Made by a program: the position numbers and the translations under genes
Part shown: positions 18,151 through 27,766 of the stretch, piece by piece
Layout of the letters: each line of letters begins with the position of its first letter
How positions within the stretch are numbered: position 1 is the stretch's first letter
The notes under the pieces: model-generated
What the model saw: the letters and a program-made list of their open reading frames with translations, nothing else
Database searches by the model: none
What the model was told of the DNA's origin: nothing
Assembly: GCF_003096355.1 (NCBI RefSeq)
Contig: NZ_QEKI01000003.1
Coordinates: 372,001-436,000 of the forward strand
Reading direction: 5' to 3'
DNA from: Pontibacter virosus
GTDB lineage: Bacteria > Bacteroidota > Bacteroidia > Cytophagales > Hymenobacteraceae
Length of the DNA: 64,000 nt

Positions 18151-19419
18151 TCACGTCTTCTGCTTTTTCTTCTTAGCTGCCGGAAACAGGATGTTGTTCA
18201 GGATAAGCCTGTAGCCGGGTGAATTGGGGTGAAGGGCCAGGTCGGTAGGATCTTCGCCCACCAGGTGCTGGTAGTCCTCCGGATCGTGGCCGCCGTAGAA
18301 GGTCCACGTGCCGCGGGCGAAGGTGCCGTGCATGTACCGTATCTCACCTACCTCTTTGTTTTCGCCCATCACCACCACTTCCGGCTTCACCAGGCCTTTG
18401 CGGAAGGCTGTGGTCTGGCCCATAAATCCCTTAATGGTTTTCGCGTGGTTCTGCGTGAGCATGGTAGGTATAGGGTCCCACTTGGCTGAGAAGGTAAAGA
18501 GTTGAAAAAAGTCATTCTGCTCCGTCAGGCCACGCTCTTGCGGTTGCATGTCAATGTTGGAGTACTCATACTCCAGGGGGTTGCGCACCAGGGAGAAGTC
18601 TTTGAAGGCAAAGGTTTTGCTGAAGTCCAGCTTGCTTTGTGCATTAGGATCGGCACCATCTCCGTCGTACATCGACTCGATAAAATCTATACCTTCAGCA
18701 GCGAGCGCAATGTCATAAGTATCAGTGGCCGAGCACATGGCAAACAGGAAGCCGCCTCCTGCACAAAAGTCACGGATGGTGCGTGCTACAGCGCCCTTCA
18801 GATCAGATACTTTGTTGAAGCCTAGCGATTTGGCTGAAGCCTCGGATTCGCGCTGCTGTTCCTGGTACCAGGGGTAGTGGCGGTAGCTCGAGTAAAACTT
18901 TCCATACTGGCCTGTAAAGTCCTCGTGGTGAAGGTGTAGCCAGTCATACTTGGGCAGGTCACCACGCATGATCTCTTCGTCGTAAATTTTATCGTACGGA
19001 ATCTCAGCGTAGGTCAGCACCAGTGTCACGGCATCGTCCCATGGCATCTTAGATTTAGGGGTATAAACGGCGATCTTCGGCACCTTTTCCAACTTCATCA
19101 CGTCCATGTTCGCCTCCGGGTCGCTGATCTGTGTGAGGATGGTATTGTACTGTGCATCCGAAATAACCTGGTAGCTGATGCCCCGAACCACCAGTTCATT
19201 TTCGAGTTGCGGCGCATGCTGAAAGGCAAAACTGCCGCCCCTGAAGTTAAGTAACCAGTCAACCGACACGCTTTTGGAAAGCACCCAGTAAGCCGCTCCG
19301 TACGATTTCAGGTGGTCTTTCTGCGTTTCGTCCATTGGTATCAGCACCGTAGAACTGAACGCATGGAGGGGGTACACCAGGCAGGCGAAGAGCAGTAGTA
19401 AAAGGCGGTATGACTTCAT
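18151..19419 (-). CDS. Exported conserved Bacteroidota protein (often labelled asparagine synthetase B)
   Basis: The ~422-residue product begins with a signal peptide (RLLLLLFACLVYPLHAFSS), so it is exported. Recognisable segments are LIPMDETQKDHLKSYG, VDWLLNFRGGSF, YDWLHLHHEDFTGQYGKFY and a C-terminal GTWTFYGGHDPEDYQH. I recall such proteins being named asparagine synthetase B in databases, but I see no amidotransferase or ATP-pyrophosphatase motif (no SGGxDS), and export argues against that role. The GGFLFAMCSATDT segment recalls a ThuA/GATase-like fold (inference). Start chosen at the ATG at 19419. Confidence 0.7.
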   Translation of the reverse strand: MKSYRLLLLLFACLVYPLHAFSSTVLIPMDETQKDHLKSYGAAYWVLSKSVSVDWLLNFRGGSFAFQHAPQLENELVVRGISYQVISDAQYNTILTQISDPEANMDVMKLEKVPKIAVYTPKSKMPWDDAVTLVLTYAEIPYDKIYDEEIMRGDLPKYDWLHLHHEDFTGQYGKFYSSYRHYPWYQEQQRESEASAKSLGFNKVSDLKGAVARTIRDFCAGGGFLFAMCSATDTYDIALAAEGIDFIESMYDGDGADPNAQSKLDFSKTFAFKDFSLVRNPLEYEYSNIDMQPQERGLTEQNDFFQLFTFSAKWDPIPTMLTQNHAKTIKGFMGQTTAFRKGLVKPEVVVMGENKEVGEIRYMHGTFARGTWTFYGGHDPEDYQHLVGEDPTDLALHPNSPGYRLILNNILFPAAKKKKQKT

Positions 19420-19548
19420 GGGCTTAAGGTATGGTAACAAATGTATTGAAATTGGTTCTTTTTTCAGATATTGGAGGTAAATTAGAAACCAGAGGTTCTT
19501 CCTTATACTTAACGCAGGGGTGAACGTTTCGCATATAAGACTTAAGCT

Positions 19549-20796
19549 ATGGACCTGTTCGAAAATATACGGGAAAGTATTCGGGCTATCAAAAGCAACC
19601 TGCTCCGTACCATCCTCACCGGCCTGATCATCTCGATCGGAATTATGTCGCTGGTAGGTATACTCACGGCTGTTGACGGCATGAAAAATTCCCTTAACCA
19701 GACCTTTTCGAGTCTGGGCGCCAACTCTTTCGACATTCGGAAGAAATTTAACAGTGGTAGGGGAAATAACGGACAGGGCAGATCTGAGAAGGTATACCCG
19801 GATATCACCTACAATCAGGCCATTAGGTATAAGGAACTGATGGGGGCCAAGTCTCAGGTAAGTCTTTCGGCCAACGTTTCGGGTGCGACGGTGGTGAAGA
19901 GCGCCACAGACAAAACAAACCCGAACATTAACGTGATCGCCGGCGATGAATTCTACCTGTCAGGACAAAACCTCAACCTGGAGCGTGGCCGCGCTTTTTC
20001 TACGCATGAACTGGAACTTGGGACCAATGTGGCCATAATCGGAAAGGAGATTTCTGACAAACTTTTCCCTAAGGCAGACCCTATTAATCAGTACATCAGC
20101 TTTTTGGGGCGTCGTTTCAAAATTATAGGGGAATTAGAGAAACGTGGTAGCAGCATGGGTGGCAGTGGCGGCGACCGCATGATCCTCATTCCGCTCGAAA
20201 CCGGTCGCCAGATTCCACAGGCCGGTAATGGAACCCTGACTTATAATATTAAAACGTCCATCTTCAAACCTGAAGAACTCACCTATGTGATGGGTGAAGC
20301 TACAGGAGTGATGCGCAACGTGCGCCAGGACAAGTTAGGGCAGGATGAGTCTTTTGAAATCAGAAGAAGTGATTCCCTGATTCAGAGCCTGAATGAGATC
20401 TCGGGTTACCTGAAGGTGGGTGGGTTCGTCATCGGATTTATCACTTTGCTTGGTGCCTCTGTGGGGCTAATGAACATCATGATGGTGTCAGTGAACGAGC
20501 GGACACGTGAAATTGGTGTTCGCAAAGCGCTGGGGGCAACTGCAAAGCAGATCCAACAGCAGTTTTTGATCGAAGCAGTCGTGATCTGTATCCTGGGAGG
20601 TTTGGTCGGCATTTTCTTGGGTATTGTGATGGGCAATGGCATTGCCTCCCTGATCGGAGAGGGCGGCTTTATTGTACCCTGGATCTGGGTGTTTGTTGGC
20701 CTGGCAATCTGCGTGATCGTGGGTGTGCTTTCAGGCTACTACCCGGCGCACCGTGCCTCTAAGCTCGACCCAATCGAATCGCTTCGCTACGAATAA
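19549..20796 (+). CDS. MacB/FtsX-type ABC transporter permease
   Basis: The 415-residue inner-membrane protein has the MacB topology. One TM helix lies near the N-terminus (residues ~20-42), then a ~240-residue periplasmic MacB-PCD-like domain, then three C-terminal TM helices (about 282-315, 335-365, 370-395). The conserved NERTREIGVRKALGATAKQI and YYPAHRASKLDPIESLRYE are visible. It would work with an ATPase, but no ATP-binding subunit is adjacent. The next gene starts 3 bp later. The exported substrate is unknown. Confidence 0.93.
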   Translation: MDLFENIRESIRAIKSNLLRTILTGLIISIGIMSLVGILTAVDGMKNSLNQTFSSLGANSFDIRKKFNSGRGNNGQGRSEKVYPDITYNQAIRYKELMGAKSQVSLSANVSGATVVKSATDKTNPNINVIAGDEFYLSGQNLNLERGRAFSTHELELGTNVAIIGKEISDKLFPKADPINQYISFLGRRFKIIGELEKRGSSMGGSGGDRMILIPLETGRQIPQAGNGTLTYNIKTSIFKPEELTYVMGEATGVMRNVRQDKLGQDESFEIRRSDSLIQSLNEISGYLKVGGFVIGFITLLGASVGLMNIMMVSVNERTREIGVRKALGATAKQIQQQFLIEAVVICILGGLVGIFLGIVMGNGIASLIGEGGFIVPWIWVFVGLAICVIVGVLSGYYPAHRASKLDPIESLRYE

Positions 20797-20799
20797 TCT

Positions 20800-21186
20800 A
20801 TGGTGAAGTCTCAGTACGTTTTAGCGCGCATCTTAGAAAAGAGACGTCTGGTTTCAGTTATGAATCTTACGAAGTGGCGTGCATTGATAGAGGCCATGAG
20901 TGAGTTAACACATCTGGAGCCGGCTGTGCGCATTAAGTACCTGCATGATGAACTGGAGCCAGTTGGTTTTGCACCTATATGGTGGGATCAGTTGGAGCAA
21001 ACCGGTTTAAGCACTATTGAATGGCTTGAGATAAAGGCTTTTAAAGAAATAAGCGCCGGGCTGCTGTCACCTACGCTACAAGTGGACTATACGGATTCTA
21101 TTCAGGAAATTCTGGACAGGTATAGCATTCCGTATGTGGTAGAAGGAGAGGTGTTCAGAATATGGGGATACCAGCGACTGCAGTAA
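20800..21186 (+). CDS. Hypothetical protein co-transcribed with the ABC permease
   Basis: The 128-residue soluble protein begins 3 bp after the permease stop; a later ATG at 20860 is an alternative start. It contains mixed helices with LEWLEIKAF-like and IPYVVEGEVFRIWGYQRLQ segments and no signal peptide. I do not recognise the family. A strong terminator ends the two-gene unit. Confidence 0.65.
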   Translation: MVKSQYVLARILEKRRLVSVMNLTKWRALIEAMSELTHLEPAVRIKYLHDELEPVGFAPIWWDQLEQTGLSTIEWLEIKAFKEISAGLLSPTLQVDYTDSIQEILDRYSIPYVVEGEVFRIWGYQRLQ

Positions 21187-21200
21187 TGGACTGAAATAAA

Positions 21201-21230
21201 AAAGGCGGGTGACAACCCGCCTTTTCTTTT
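21201..21230. terminator. Bidirectional terminator, ABC permease unit / OmpH gene
   Basis: A 10-bp perfect stem (AAAGGCGGGT with ACCCGCCTTT) has a 4-nt loop, flanked by A- and T-rich tracts. It sits between convergent genes. Confidence 0.88.
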
Positions 21231-21249
21231 GATATACCTGTATGCCAGG

Positions 21250-21888
21250 TTATTTCTTTTTGGTAGCAGTTTCAGTGGTCTTTGCGGTTTCTTTCTCCTG
21301 ATCGTACTCGTTGTTTAAGCCTGTCAGTACTTCTTCTGTTATATCCAGAGAATTGTCACCGTACAAGATAGCGCTTTGGCCTCTTGAGTAAGTCAACACC
21401 ATTTTATAACCTCTTTCCTGGCTCAGCTTCTGCAAGTAAGCTTCTACGCGGTCGTAGATTTTTTTCATCTCTTCCGCTTCCTCTGTTGCCAGTTGGTTGC
21501 CGGTAGTCTGGCTTTGCTGCTGCAACTGCTGCTGGCGCTGAGCCAGTTTCTGCTCTGTAGAGGCACGCTGTTCCACCGTCATGTTACCACCTGTGCGCTG
21601 GTAATTCTGTACTTCTTTCTCAAAAGCAGCCGCCTTAGACTGAAAGTCTTTCTCAGCCTTCTGTGTTTTGGATTGGAAACGTGTACGGGCATCTTTGAAA
21701 TACTCATACTTGCTCAGCAGAGAGTCTGAGTTAATGTACACAATGTCAACTGTGCCAGCGGTAGCCAGGGAGTCTGAGCTTGTTGCTGAAGTCGTGGCAA
21801 TGCCGGTTGCCTGCGGTTTTTGATCTGTGTTACAAGCAGTCACAAGAGCGCCCAAAGCAACTCCCAAAACGATTCTAGATAGGTTCAC
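21250..21888 (-). CDS. Skp/OmpH-family periplasmic chaperone-like lipoprotein
   Basis: The 212-residue protein has a lipoprotein signal (GVALGALVTACN, Cys at about 19). After a Ser/Thr/Ala linker comes VDIVYINSDSLLSKYEYFKD, typical of OmpH. A long Gln-rich coiled coil (residues ~70-145) and a C-terminal beta strand segment (YKMVLTYSRGQSAILYGD) follow. Skp homologues hold unfolded outer-membrane proteins in the periplasm; lipidation suggests membrane anchoring here. The terminal KTTETATKKK is low complexity. Confidence 0.88.
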   Translation of the reverse strand: MNLSRIVLGVALGALVTACNTDQKPQATGIATTSATSSDSLATAGTVDIVYINSDSLLSKYEYFKDARTRFQSKTQKAEKDFQSKAAAFEKEVQNYQRTGGNMTVEQRASTEQKLAQRQQQLQQQSQTTGNQLATEEAEEMKKIYDRVEAYLQKLSQERGYKMVLTYSRGQSAILYGDNSLDITEEVLTGLNNEYDQEKETAKTTETATKKK

Positions 21889-21961
21889 AAGTAGAAAATT
21901 AAGCTGTTATTGATTGTTTCAGGTTGAAAATATAGGGCTAATTTTTAAAAATTCAGAATTT

Positions 21962-23281
21962 TTAATGTTTCAATACCTCTATATATGTTTCTTCGGCCTC
22001 CATCAGGCCCTGCTCGTTGATGCCGGTGAGTCGTACGTGCTTTGTTTCATTTACTAAAACAGGGTCGTATTTCGCCGCTACACGCACATAATTCTCCGTC
22101 CAACCTTCCATCACGCCATCCTTCACATCATCCTCAAAAAGCACCGTGAATTCACGACCAACATTTTGCTCGTAAAAGTAGCGTTTCTTTTTTTCAGAAA
22201 GGATGCGCAGCATATCGGCCCGGCGATTGCGGTCTTTGATGCTAACTTTACCAGGCATAGCAGGCGCCATCGTGTTCTCGCGCTCCGAATAAGGGAACAC
22301 GTGCAGGTAGCTTACATCAAGGCCATTGATGAAGTTATAAGTCTCCAGGAAGTCTTCTTCTGTCTCGCCCGGGAAGCCCACGATTACATCGACACCAATG
22401 CAGCAATGCGGCATCAGGGCTTTGATACTGGCAACACGGTCAGCATACAACTCACGCAGGTAGCGGCGGCGCATCAACTTAAGTATCTTGTTCGAACCTG
22501 ACTGCAAAGGTATGTGGAAGTGCGGCATAAAGCGCTTGCTCTGACTCACAAACTCGATAATCTCGTCCTTGAGCAGATTAGGCTCTATTGAAGAGATGCG
22601 GAAGCGGTCTATACCTTTCACCTTGTCGAGTTCCTGTACCAGATCGTAAAATGTTTCTACACGCTCCCCGTCCTGCAAACCAAAGTCACCGGTATTCACA
22701 CCTGTCAGCACAATTTCCTTCACGCCTGACTCGGCTATTTCATTTGCAGAGCGCACTACATTGGCGATACTGTCGGAGCGGCTGTTGCCACGCGCCAGTG
22801 GAATGGTGCAGAAAGTACAGGAGTAGTCGCAGCCGTCCTGCACCTTCAGGAAAGTGCGGGTGCGGTCGCCGAAGGAGTAGGAGTTATGGAAGGTATTGGC
22901 CTCACTGATGGCGCTGGCATATACCTGTGGCTGCTCTTTCTTTTCGAAAGTTTCCAGAATATCAACCAACTGAAACTTCTCAGCGGCGCCCAACACGGCG
23001 TCAACCCCCGGAATCTCACTGATCTCTGTCGGTTTCAGCTGTGCATAGCAGCCCACAATGGTTATAAATGCGTTAGGAGAATATTTTTGAGCCTCCTTTA
23101 CGATTTTACGGCATTTCTTATCTGCGTTGTCAGTAACAGAGCAGGTATTGATCACGTAAATGTCGGGCGTTTCGGTAAACTCTACCTTTTCAAAACCACG
23201 CTCCTGGAATATCCTCCCGATCGTGCTGGTTTCAGAGTAGTTTAGCTTACAGCCCAGTGTATAAAATGCTACCTTTTTCAT
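21962..23281 (-). CDS. mtaB: tRNA t6A37 methylthiotransferase MtaB
   Basis: The ~439-residue radical-SAM methylthiotransferase has N-terminal cluster cysteines at C11 (YTLGCKLNYSE), C47 (NTCSVTDNADKKC) and C78 (GCYAQL). The radical-SAM C151/C155/C158 lie in QDGCDYSCTFCTIPLARG. The CKLNYSE and TDNADKKCR signatures separate MtaB from MiaB. It makes ms2t6A37 in tRNA. I chose the ATG at 23281, because the extra seven codons upstream encode a TATCTTTG promoter box. Confidence 0.96.
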   Translation of the reverse strand: MKKVAFYTLGCKLNYSETSTIGRIFQERGFEKVEFTETPDIYVINTCSVTDNADKKCRKIVKEAQKYSPNAFITIVGCYAQLKPTEISEIPGVDAVLGAAEKFQLVDILETFEKKEQPQVYASAISEANTFHNSYSFGDRTRTFLKVQDGCDYSCTFCTIPLARGNSRSDSIANVVRSANEIAESGVKEIVLTGVNTGDFGLQDGERVETFYDLVQELDKVKGIDRFRISSIEPNLLKDEIIEFVSQSKRFMPHFHIPLQSGSNKILKLMRRRYLRELYADRVASIKALMPHCCIGVDVIVGFPGETEEDFLETYNFINGLDVSYLHVFPYSERENTMAPAMPGKVSIKDRNRRADMLRILSEKKKRYFYEQNVGREFTVLFEDDVKDGVMEGWTENYVRVAAKYDPVLVNETKHVRLTGINEQGLMEAEETYIEVLKH

Positions 23282-23291
23282 AATCAGGGTG

Positions 23292-23299
23292 CAAAGATA
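23292..23299 (-). promoter_or_regulatory. -7 promoter box of mtaB
   Basis: TATCTTTG on the minus strand matches TAnnTTTG and ends 10 nt before the ATG, giving a leader of about five nucleotides. It lies inside the longer open frame, which supports the ATG at 23281. Confidence 0.65.
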
Positions 23300-23420
23300 C
23301 AAATTAAAATTTTGAATGCGTGAACGGGTACTGTGGTAAATAAACTATTGCAACCCTATAACTTAGTGTAAGTTGACTAACCTTTTATACCTGTGTTTTG
23401 CCGATGATCTGATGAAATAC

Positions 23421-25259
23421 CTACTTCCTGACAAAGTCTTCGAAAGAGTACTGCATATAAGCTTTTCCCAGCTCCACCTGTTCGGGCGTGACCCCTTTGC
23501 CCTTGATGATAGGCTTCTCCGCTACATTGTCGAAGGACAATACTTTGCCAGGTGTGATAAAGGTGAAGCCGTCCCGGAAAACATAAAACGCAAAAGGATA
23601 GGAGGTTGGTGCCAACAGGTTACGGCCCCACTTGAAGTCCTGGGAAGGAAGGTTCAGCTGATAAAGCAGGGTAGTGGCAACATCGGTTTGGCTTCCAATG
23701 GTGGAAATCGTTTTTCCTTTAGTAGCTAAAGCACCGCCCGTTAGCACAAAGGGGATACGGAACTTGGTGCTACGGTAATTCGGATCGTCATAAGGCAGCG
23801 GATGGCCGTGGTCCGCCACCAGCACGATCAGCGTTGAATCCCACCACGGCTGCTGACGCGCCTGCGCAATAAATTGACCCAGCGCCCAGTCGGTATAGTA
23901 AACGGAGTTCTTGAATTTGTCGCTGATCTGGTCGCCTTTGAATTTGGCAGGTATAGGAATCTCGAAAGGCTCGTGGCTGCTCAAGGTATAGACGGTACTG
24001 AAAAATGGCTGTTTTTCCTGCTTAAGATCCTGCAGCACACGCTCGAATAGCACATGGTCGTGAGCGCCCCACTTGGAATTATAGCTTTCGGCGGGAAAAT
24101 CATGCTTGTCGATCAGCCTGTCAAACTTGCCATTCTGTAGGTATGAGCGAATGTTGGCAAACTCCAGTTCACCGCCATAGTAAAAGGACGTACCATATCC
24201 GGCTTGTTTGAAAACGTGCCCCAGATGTGGCAGTTTCTCTGTTTTCTTCGGGTTTTTAATTATTGAGGTGGTGGTCTGCACCGGATAACCACTCAGTAAA
24301 GCCACCATGCCCTTTTCGCTGCGGTCGCCACTGGAGTAGAGCTTAGAAAAGCTGATTCCCTCTTTGGCCAGTTTGTCCAAATTGGGTGTGACGCCCGGCT
24401 CCCCACCCAGATGCTTCACATACTTGGCTGTATAACTCTCCAGGATAATAAAGAGCACATTAGGTTTTTCTACCCGAAGAACTTTCTCCGAAGAGTCAGC
24501 AGTAGCAGCGTACAGCCCGGCCACTTTCTCGGCGGCTGTTTCGTAGTCCATGTACTGATAGGGGTTGCGCGTCTCCTCATTATACTTCAGCATGGTGTCC
24601 ATCAGGTTCCACGGCATGTTAAGACCGGCATGGTTGGCATAGGGGTTCTCAGAGAAGTAGACCACACTTTGGTTGATTGGAATCTGCTGCCAGCCGCCCC
24701 GCATAGGCAAAATCAACACGGCTGCGAAAAGCAAGGCTATACCTGCATACTTCAGCTTTGAGAAGTTCAGGTGGTAATTCTTATAGTCGAAGGTATAGCG
24801 GAACAGTAACGCGAAGACCAGGCTGGTAGCAAATGCGATGACGGTGAGCAGCAGGATAGGGGCTGCTGCTGCTGAGGCCGCCATTTCACCCGGTGTGTTC
24901 AGGTATAGCATGGGCGTGGAGTCAAGTCGGAAGCCCCAATAGGTATAGAGTTCGAGGTCAACGGCCATCAACACAGACAACAACACCAATATAGTATATG
25001 TATAGTAGCGGATAAACTTGCGAACCTGCAAGCCCGGAAACAGGGCAGTGGCCAGAATAGCCAGAAAAGGGATGGCACTTACATAAGAGCTAAAAGATAA
25101 ATCCAGCCGCAGACCTTTTGAGAAAATGGTCCAAAGGTCCTCTTGAGACAACTCTTGAGTGCGGTTGTCGTGGTAAAGCAGGAAAATAGCCCTGGTTGCA
25201 ACAAAATAGAGCACCCAGAACAGAAAGTATAATGGTTGGTATAAAAGGCTTCGTTTCAC
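23421..25259 (-). CDS. LTA-synthase-family membrane sulfatase (phosphoglycerol transferase-like)
   Basis: The ~612-residue protein has about five N-terminal TM helices (up to residue ~215) and a large periplasmic sulfatase/alkaline-phosphatase domain. Visible motifs are VLFIILESYTAKYV, SKLYSSGDRSEKGMVALLSGYP with the likely catalytic Ser/Thr, YTLSSHEPFEIP and VLVADHGHPLPY for metal binding. The family transfers phosphoglycerol or phosphoethanolamine groups; the substrate in LPS-bearing Bacteroidota is unclear. The start is GTG at 25259, set by the membrane segment and by a TATATTTG box 5 nt upstream. Confidence 0.9.
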   Translation of the reverse strand: MKRSLLYQPLYFLFWVLYFVATRAIFLLYHDNRTQELSQEDLWTIFSKGLRLDLSFSSYVSAIPFLAILATALFPGLQVRKFIRYYTYTILVLLSVLMAVDLELYTYWGFRLDSTPMLYLNTPGEMAASAAAAPILLLTVIAFATSLVFALLFRYTFDYKNYHLNFSKLKYAGIALLFAAVLILPMRGGWQQIPINQSVVYFSENPYANHAGLNMPWNLMDTMLKYNEETRNPYQYMDYETAAEKVAGLYAATADSSEKVLRVEKPNVLFIILESYTAKYVKHLGGEPGVTPNLDKLAKEGISFSKLYSSGDRSEKGMVALLSGYPVQTTTSIIKNPKKTEKLPHLGHVFKQAGYGTSFYYGGELEFANIRSYLQNGKFDRLIDKHDFPAESYNSKWGAHDHVLFERVLQDLKQEKQPFFSTVYTLSSHEPFEIPIPAKFKGDQISDKFKNSVYYTDWALGQFIAQARQQPWWDSTLIVLVADHGHPLPYDDPNYRSTKFRIPFVLTGGALATKGKTISTIGSQTDVATTLLYQLNLPSQDFKWGRNLLAPTSYPFAFYVFRDGFTFITPGKVLSFDNVAEKPIIKGKGVTPEQVELGKAYMQYSFEDFVRK

Positions 25260-25264
25260 GGCTG

Positions 25265-25272
25265 CAAATATA
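25265..25272 (-). promoter_or_regulatory. -7 promoter box immediately before the LTA-synthase-like GTG
   Basis: TATATTTG on the minus strand ends 5 nt before the GTG codon, as in the porin gene. A TTTA about 21 bp upstream could be the -33 region. Confidence 0.55.
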
Positions 25273-25483
25273 CAACTTAAGTGTCCTCTCTTAAACGACA
25301 CCTGATCTAATATAATTCAGGACGGACTTTGATTTCATTTCGTACTATAGATAGATCTAAAACAAGCACTTTTGAATAAGACCCCTTGATTTGGTGGGGT
25401 GTTTTGGTGATAGCATGTAACTTTTCTTTATATACCCCCTAAAAAAACATACCCTGTTAGATACAACTTATTAATCTAGCATT

Positions 25484-25491
25484 TACCTTTG
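25484..25491 (+). promoter_or_regulatory. -7 promoter box of glnN
   Basis: TACCTTTG fits TAnnTTTG, 31 bp before the ATG. The ~180-bp region further upstream has a weak ACCCC/GGGGT hairpin (25381-25400) and no clear operator. Confidence 0.55.
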
Positions 25492-25522
25492 ACCATACTT
25501 TATACCCTAACCCCTTAACTCA

Positions 25523-27715
25523 ATGGCAATTCTTCGATTCAAGGCGCTCGAACTGGTGAGTCAGCGCAAACCGGCAGAGGTGGTGCTGCCATCCAGCAAA
25601 ATTTCAGAGTATTTTGGTGAAAACGTGTTCGGTTTTGATGCCCTGCGTGCCACTATGTCTACCGAGAACTTTAAGAGACTTTGTGCTACGATAGATGCGG
25701 GTGAAAAAGTAGACCGAAATCTGGCTGATGCCGTGGCCGCTGCCATGAAAACGTGGGCCATGAGCAAAGGTGCGACACATTATACGCACTGGTTTCAGCC
25801 GCTTACAGGCTCCACAGCTGAAAAGCACGACTCCTTTTTTGACCTGACTAATGAAGGTGATCCGATCGAGAGTTTTAAGGGTAGTGCTCTCGTGCAGCAG
25901 GAGCCGGATGCATCTTCATTCCCGAGCGGCGGCATACGCAATACTTTCGAAGCCAGGGGTTACAGTGCATGGGATCCATCATCGCCAGCCTTTCTGATTG
26001 AAAATGCCGGTACCCGTACCCTTTGTATACCTACCATTTTCGTTTCTTATACCGGTGAGGCGCTTGACTACAAAACGCCCTTGCTGAAGTCACTTCATCT
26101 GCTCAACCAGGCAGCTGTTCCGGTTTGCCAGTATTTCGATAAAGATGTGGTGAAAGTTAACACCACGCTGGGCATCGAGCAGGAATACTTTCTAGTTGAC
26201 CGTGCCCTGTACGAAGCTCGCCCTGACCTGGTGATGACTGGCCGTACCTTGTTTGGACACGCGCCGGCAAAAGGGCAGCAGTTGGAAGACCACTATTTTG
26301 GTTCTATACCTAGCCGCGTACACTCGTTCATGGTAGACTTTGAGAAGTCAGCCCTGAAACTGGGTATACCTTTGCGCACCCGTCACAACGAGGTGGCGCC
26401 TAATCAATTTGAATGTGCCCCAACCTTTGAGGATGCCAACCTGGCTGTGGACCACAACCAGCTTCTGATGGATATCATGGACCGTGTGGCAGAGCGCCAT
26501 GGTTTTAAAGTATTGCTTCACGAGAAGCCCTATAAAGGCGTAAACGGCAGCGGAAAACACAACAACTGGGCGATGAGCACCAACACGGGCGTCAACCTGC
26601 TTTCTCCTGGCAAAAAGCCGAAGGAAAACCTACAGTTCCTGACTTTCTTTGTCAACACGGTGATGGCCGTGCACAAACACGCTGACCTGCTACGTGCCAG
26701 TATTGCTTCGGCCAGCAACGACCACCGTCTGGGTGCCAACGAAGCGCCTCCGGCCATCATGTCGGTTTTTGTGGGCCAGCAACTGACGGCGGTACTGGAA
26801 GAGTTGGAGCGCACTGCCAAGGTGCCGATGGAGAAAGGCGATAACATGTACTTAAAACTAGGTATAGACAAGATCCCTGAAATCCTACGCGATAACACCG
26901 ACCGTAACAGGACCTCTCCGTTTGCTTTCACGGGCAACAAGTTCGAATTCCGCGCCGTTGGATCCTCTGCAAACAGTTCTTCCTCTATCACCGTGCTGAA
27001 TACTATCGTAGCCGATCAGCTGATCGATTTCCGTGTAGCGGTAGACGACCTGATTGATAACAAAGGAATGAAGAAGGAGTTAGCCATCATTCAGGTGCTG
27101 CGCGAGTATGTGGCTGCCTCCAAGGCAATTCGCTTTGAGGGCAACGGCTATTCCAAAGAGTGGGAGGAAGAGGCAGCCAAACGTGGACTGTCAAACATCA
27201 AGTCGACGCCGCGTGCCCTGGACATATACCACCGCGAGGATGTGCAGGACCTCTTCACGCGCCACGGTATTCTTTCGAGAATAGAGTTGCATGCCCGACA
27301 CGAAATCCTGCTGGAGGACTACATCAAGAAAATACAGATTGAGTCGCGTGTTATGGGCGACCTTGCCTTCAACCACGTAATTCCAACGGCTGTGGCTTAT
27401 CAGAACAAGTTGATTCAGAATATTCGCGGTTTGAAAGACTTGGGGCTGGAGGATGAGTACACTGAATCTACACTAGACTCGATCAAGCGTATTTCCCGTC
27501 ATATCAAATCGATCCAGACAAACGCCGTAGACATGATTCAGCAACGAAAGGTTGCCAATAAGATTGAGGATGTGCGTGAGAAAGCAATTTTCTACAACGA
27601 AATGGTAATGACTTATTTTGAAGCCATCCGTACGAGTGTAGACAAATTAGAACTGATGGTGGACGACGAGGATTGGCCGCTGGTGAAGTACCGCGAACTG
27701 ATGTTCAGGCGATAA
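25523..27715 (+). CDS. glnN: Glutamine synthetase, type III
   Basis: At 730 residues this is the long GSIII form typical of Bacteroidota. Diagnostic segments include the N-terminal FGENVFGFDALRATMS, the catalytic-domain EARGYSAWDPSSPAF, GIEQEYFLVD, RHNEVAPNQFECAPTFEDANLAVDHNQ, KGVNGSGKHNNWAMSTNTG and FEFRAVGSSANSS. It makes glutamine from glutamate, NH3 and ATP in the cytosol. It is monocistronic: its own promoter box lies upstream and a terminator 22 bp after the stop. No GlnB/PII gene is adjacent. Confidence 0.98.
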   Translation: MAILRFKALELVSQRKPAEVVLPSSKISEYFGENVFGFDALRATMSTENFKRLCATIDAGEKVDRNLADAVAAAMKTWAMSKGATHYTHWFQPLTGSTAEKHDSFFDLTNEGDPIESFKGSALVQQEPDASSFPSGGIRNTFEARGYSAWDPSSPAFLIENAGTRTLCIPTIFVSYTGEALDYKTPLLKSLHLLNQAAVPVCQYFDKDVVKVNTTLGIEQEYFLVDRALYEARPDLVMTGRTLFGHAPAKGQQLEDHYFGSIPSRVHSFMVDFEKSALKLGIPLRTRHNEVAPNQFECAPTFEDANLAVDHNQLLMDIMDRVAERHGFKVLLHEKPYKGVNGSGKHNNWAMSTNTGVNLLSPGKKPKENLQFLTFFVNTVMAVHKHADLLRASIASASNDHRLGANEAPPAIMSVFVGQQLTAVLEELERTAKVPMEKGDNMYLKLGIDKIPEILRDNTDRNRTSPFAFTGNKFEFRAVGSSANSSSSITVLNTIVADQLIDFRVAVDDLIDNKGMKKELAIIQVLREYVAASKAIRFEGNGYSKEWEEEAAKRGLSNIKSTPRALDIYHREDVQDLFTRHGILSRIELHARHEILLEDYIKKIQIESRVMGDLAFNHVIPTAVAYQNKLIQNIRGLKDLGLEDEYTESTLDSIKRISRHIKSIQTNAVDMIQQRKVANKIEDVREKAIFYNEMVMTYFEAIRTSVDKLELMVDDEDWPLVKYRELMFRR

Positions 27716-27737
27716 CCGTATCTTATTAGAAAGAGGA

Positions 27738-27766
27738 AGAGCACCTGCACCAGGTGCTCTTTTTTA
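27738..27766. terminator. Terminator between glnN and the convergent small gene
   Basis: A 10-bp stem (AGAGCACCTG with CAGGTGCTCT) has a 3-nt loop and is followed by TTTTTTATT. Confidence 0.9.

Noticed and set aside
25381-25400. ACCCC/GGGGT hairpin upstream of glnN
   Set aside because: Only 5 bp of stem, upstream of the likely promoter and not followed by a convincing U-run; too weak for a terminator or riboswitch.
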